A stretch of DNA of 64,000 bases. It comes from an uncultured Alphaproteobacteria bacterium (lineage in GTDB: Bacteria; Pseudomonadota; Alphaproteobacteria; RF32; CAG-239). The DNA lies in contig CAKQUG010000003.1 in NCBI GenBank assembly GCA_934277545.1, forward strand, positions 124,001-188,000. The letters are read 5' to 3'. Under the pieces are notes generated by a model, which saw only the letters and a program-made list of their open reading frames with translations, searched no databases and was not told the origin of the DNA. Both the position numbers and the translations under genes were made by a program. Within the stretch, counting starts at the first letter, position 1. Each line of letters begins with the position of its first letter. Positions 61,732-64,000 of this stretch are shown here, piece by piece.

Positions 61732-62805
61732 ATGTCAAGAGCTGAAGATATATTTGAAAAGCTGGTTTATTTTGGCGAAGATGCGCTAGACGAGTTTATT
61801 CGCGAGCGACAAACCGAAGAGTTGTTTTTGGATTTTAAGCAGGCGGCTTCCACCGGAAAACACGGACAGGCGCTGTGTAGTGATGATAGACGCAATCTTT
61901 CTAAATGTATATCCGGTTTTGGTAATTCGGAAGGCGGAGTAATTATTTGGGGGGTTGAATGTTCCCGCGACTGTGAAGTCGGAGATGTGGCAAAAAGCAA
62001 AGTTAAAGTTCACAACGTGCACCGTTTTATGAGCTGGGTGGAAAACGCTATTTCCGGCTGCACCATTCCAAGCCACAACAAAGTGCGCAATCACATAATC
62101 GCTTGTGATAAAAACGGCGATGGCTATTTGGCGACATATATTCCTAAATCAGATTTAGCACCGCTGATGACGACAATCGGCAGCCATATTTATATTCGTT
62201 CCGGTTCCAATAACGTGCCGGCTCCGTATTCGGTAATTGCCGGAATGTTCGGGCGGCAGCCGCAGCCTAATGTAGAACTGATGATAGAAAACCGCAAGCT
62301 GGAAATTGTGCAGAATGACGAGGCTGAAATTCTTTATCTGAAAAGTAAAAAAGGCAAGGCGGTGCGTAAATATGTTAAAGTTTCGTTTGATGTATTTTGC
62401 AAAAATGAAAGCAATGTGATTGCCGGCGAGCTTTATTTGACTTGCACCACCGAAAATTACGGCGGCGTTAATAATAAAGTGCGGTTTTTGGATTATAACC
62501 AGATGTATTCTATTCAAGGAATAGCAGGGCATTTGAATCTGATAACTAAGCCGGAATTGCGTTTGCCTCCGCGCGGAATTTTGAAGTTTACGCGCATAGA
62601 AATTGTGCTTTCACCCATGGTGGAAGATGATTTGTTGCTGGACGGCGTGGTTGGAGCCGAGCGTGCTGCCCCGAAATCGTTTAGAATCAGCGGGCTGAAA
62701 AATAATTTACGTTCGTTTGTGGCCAAGGCTTTGCGGGTTGATGAAAAAAATAACGAGTGGCTTATCAATGAATTTTTTAACGAGTTTTTACGAAAAGTGG
62801 AATAG
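61732..62805 (+). CDS. AlbA_2/Schlafen-type domain protein
   Basis: A 357-residue protein. Residues 20-150 have the AlbA_2 pattern: RQTEELFLDFKQAAS, SKCISGFGNSEGGVIIWGVE, then YLATYIPKSDLAP and HIYIRSGSNNVPAP. These domains bind nucleic acids or nucleotides and occur in regulators and defence proteins. The C-terminal half is beta-rich and of unknown role. It ends where rnhA starts (stop and ATG adjacent), so the two are translated together. Confidence 0.7.
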   Translation: MSRAEDIFEKLVYFGEDALDEFIRERQTEELFLDFKQAASTGKHGQALCSDDRRNLSKCISGFGNSEGGVIIWGVECSRDCEVGDVAKSKVKVHNVHRFMSWVENAISGCTIPSHNKVRNHIIACDKNGDGYLATYIPKSDLAPLMTTIGSHIYIRSGSNNVPAPYSVIAGMFGRQPQPNVELMIENRKLEIVQNDEAEILYLKSKKGKAVRKYVKVSFDVFCKNESNVIAGELYLTCTTENYGGVNNKVRFLDYNQMYSIQGIAGHLNLITKPELRLPPRGILKFTRIEIVLSPMVEDDLLLDGVVGAERAAPKSFRISGLKNNLRSFVAKALRVDEKNNEWLINEFFNEFLRKVE

Positions 62806-63261
62806 ATGACGGCAAGAGTGGAAATTTTTACGGACGGAGCTTGTTCCGGCAACCCCGGAGTTGGCGGTTGGGGCGCGATTTTACGCTATAAAGATATTGA
62901 AAAAGAACTGAGCGGCGGGGAAGAAAACACCACCAACAACCGTATGGAGTTGATGGCGGTGATAATGGCGTTGAGCGCGCTTAAAACCAAGTGTAATATT
63001 TCACTCTACACCGACAGTAAGTATGTGATGAACGGCATTACCGAATGGCTGGCAAATTGGAAACGCAACAACTGGCAGACTTCAAACAAAAAACAGGCGG
63101 TTAAAAACATTGATTTATGGCAGCGCTTGGACGAATTGACGCACCAGCATGAAATTCGTTGGCTGTGGGTAAAAGGACATAACGGACACCCCGAAAACGA
63201 ACGCTGCGACGCACTTGCCCGCGGCGAAGTAGCTAAGATAAAAGAAGAAAAAAGTCGGTAA
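62806..63261 (+). CDS. rnhA: Ribonuclease HI
   Basis: A 151-residue enzyme that cuts RNA in RNA:DNA hybrids. The four acidic catalytic residues appear in IFTDGACSGNPG (Asp), NNRMELMAV (Glu), LYTDSKYV (Asp) and ERCDALAR (Asp). The basic protrusion (WKRNNWQTSNKKQAVKN) and the histidine loop WVKGHNGHPENER are present. The ATG directly follows the stop of the upstream gene, so translational coupling is likely. Confidence 0.95.
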   Translation: MTARVEIFTDGACSGNPGVGGWGAILRYKDIEKELSGGEENTTNNRMELMAVIMALSALKTKCNISLYTDSKYVMNGITEWLANWKRNNWQTSNKKQAVKNIDLWQRLDELTHQHEIRWLWVKGHNGHPENERCDALARGEVAKIKEEKSR

Positions 63262-63421
63262 AATCAAGGTCTGAAAATCTAAAACAATAGCACAGGCTTG
63301 TTTTGTATTATCACAAGTTTTGCATAAGAAATTTATATCATTATTTCGATTGATTTTGAACATCTGTCGGATAAACTGAATGCAAAGATTTCGTGGAAAT
63401 ATAAACTAAAGGTGACGAAAA

Positions 63422-64000
63422 ATGGGTATGGAACATAATATTTTTAAGTATGCAACCAGTGAGCTTTCTCAAGATGCGGTTATTTGTTGGTTATTGAGCT
63501 TTTATAATAATAAGGATAGTAAATTATATAGCTTAGCTAAAGACCTGTTGTCATCTTTTGTAGCGCTGTCCTCTGAAGATAATAAAATTGAGATACAACA
63601 GCAGTTTTATAAAACCGATATTTTAGTTTATTTTCCGAATACGAAAAAGGTTATAATCATTGAAGATAAGACATACACGAGCGAACATGATGAACAGATT
63701 GCAAAGTATGTGGAAAAAATATCAAATGACGACAAATATAAGAAATGTAAAGTATATGTAGTTTATTTTAAAACCGGTTTTTACTATGATAACGATAAAT
63801 TAGTGGAATATAAATGTCAAAATAACAAAGATAATAAATTTGATGGTTTTAAATCTATTCACGGAGAATATTTCCGAGAAATTTTGCAAAAATATAAAAA
63901 TATTGATGCCACGCTGGATATGTATATAGAATACTTGGATAATTTAATAAGGTGGTATGATACTCAAGGCAAATTCTATAATAAAAACGATAAAGGTGAT
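63422..64000 (+). CDS. PD-(D/E)XK-superfamily nuclease-like protein, C-terminus beyond the window
   Basis: ATG 63422 follows AAGGTG and the frame is open to the right edge (193 codons). The start MGMEHNIFKYATSELSQDAV and CWLLSFYN are typical of the PDDEXK_4 family. The core TDILVYFPNTKKVIIIEDKT holds the Asp and E-x-K residues of the nuclease fold, then SEHDEQIAKYVE. Many members lie near restriction or defence genes. The 160-nt gap from rnhA shows nothing notable. Confidence 0.75.
   Translation, partial: MGMEHNIFKYATSELSQDAVICWLLSFYNNKDSKLYSLAKDLLSSFVALSSEDNKIEIQQQFYKTDILVYFPNTKKVIIIEDKTYTSEHDEQIAKYVEKISNDDKYKKCKVYVVYFKTGFYYDNDKLVEYKCQNNKDNKFDGFKSIHGEYFREILQKYKNIDATLDMYIEYLDNLIRWYDTQGKFYNKNDKGD

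Overview
The window looks like a chromosomal segment of an uncultured, anaerobic, host-associated Alphaproteobacterium. This is inferred from gene content and style; no database was searched. Clues are a BamF-type (DUF3035) lipoprotein, ihfA followed by a MerR gene, a six-domain S1 gene, ElbB, several M16 peptidases and a HydF [FeFe]-hydrogenase maturase, which points to fermentative hydrogen metabolism. Most genes are moderately AT-rich with good Shine-Dalgarno sites. TGA is a normal stop codon.

Layout. 1-0.55 kb: edge of a WG-type lipoprotein gene whose composition looks foreign. 0.7-9.1 kb: tRNA-Leu(GAG), corA, then a compact run lspA, BamF-like lipoprotein, two M16 peptidases, pgi, mutL and a small membrane protein. 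9.1-13.8 kb: small hypothetical genes, a pilin-gene remnant, DUF3015 and DUF4105 proteins, a coiled-coil gene with a 36-bp tandem repeat, and small promoter/terminator cassettes. 13.8-26.1 kb: HI0933-family flavoprotein, lon, envelope proteins, DUF1294, DUF4139, a small outer-membrane barrel, a family 5 uracil-DNA glycosylase, a DsbD/ScsB-like reductase and an alpha-helical repeat protein. 26.3-32.4 kb: a 2025-residue autotransporter. 32.4-36.4 kb: hydF, a TatD-family hydrolase, alr, ihfA and merR.

36.4-38.6 kb holds the most distinctive coding feature: four tandem paralogous cassettes of an unrecognised protein family, each with its own sigma70-like promoter and a near-identical hairpin terminator. 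It is followed by a promoter-driven, heavily structured RNA of about 215 nt ending in an intrinsic terminator, directly in front of a pilin-like gene; rpsA follows. A second pilin gene (41.9 kb) carries an in-frame TGA and is preceded by a long perfect palindrome and by a motif that also sits beside the pilin remnant at 9.9 kb.

42.7-54.9 kb is a strongly AT-rich accessory island bounded on the right by a tyrosine integrase and tRNA-Gln(CTG). It holds a nucleotidyltransferase with a PD-(D/E)XK-like C-terminus, a DUF3800 fragment, a possible HUH-type Rep gene with iteron-like repeats and a stem-loop, an ankyrin protein, RhuM, two convergent serine recombinases, an EcoRI-type adenine methyltransferase paired with a DUF262-HNH nuclease, and a 774-residue membrane-anchored protein of unknown function. 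This looks like a defence and mobility island.

55-64 kb returns to core-like genes: a small hypothetical protein, a cold-shock protein, a promoter followed by an array of six similar hairpins (likely tandem small RNAs), a 953-residue MORN/YwqK-plus-ankyrin exported protein, elbB, an M16 peptidase, an AlbA_2/Schlafen-type protein, rnhA and the start of a PD-(D/E)XK nuclease that runs off the window.
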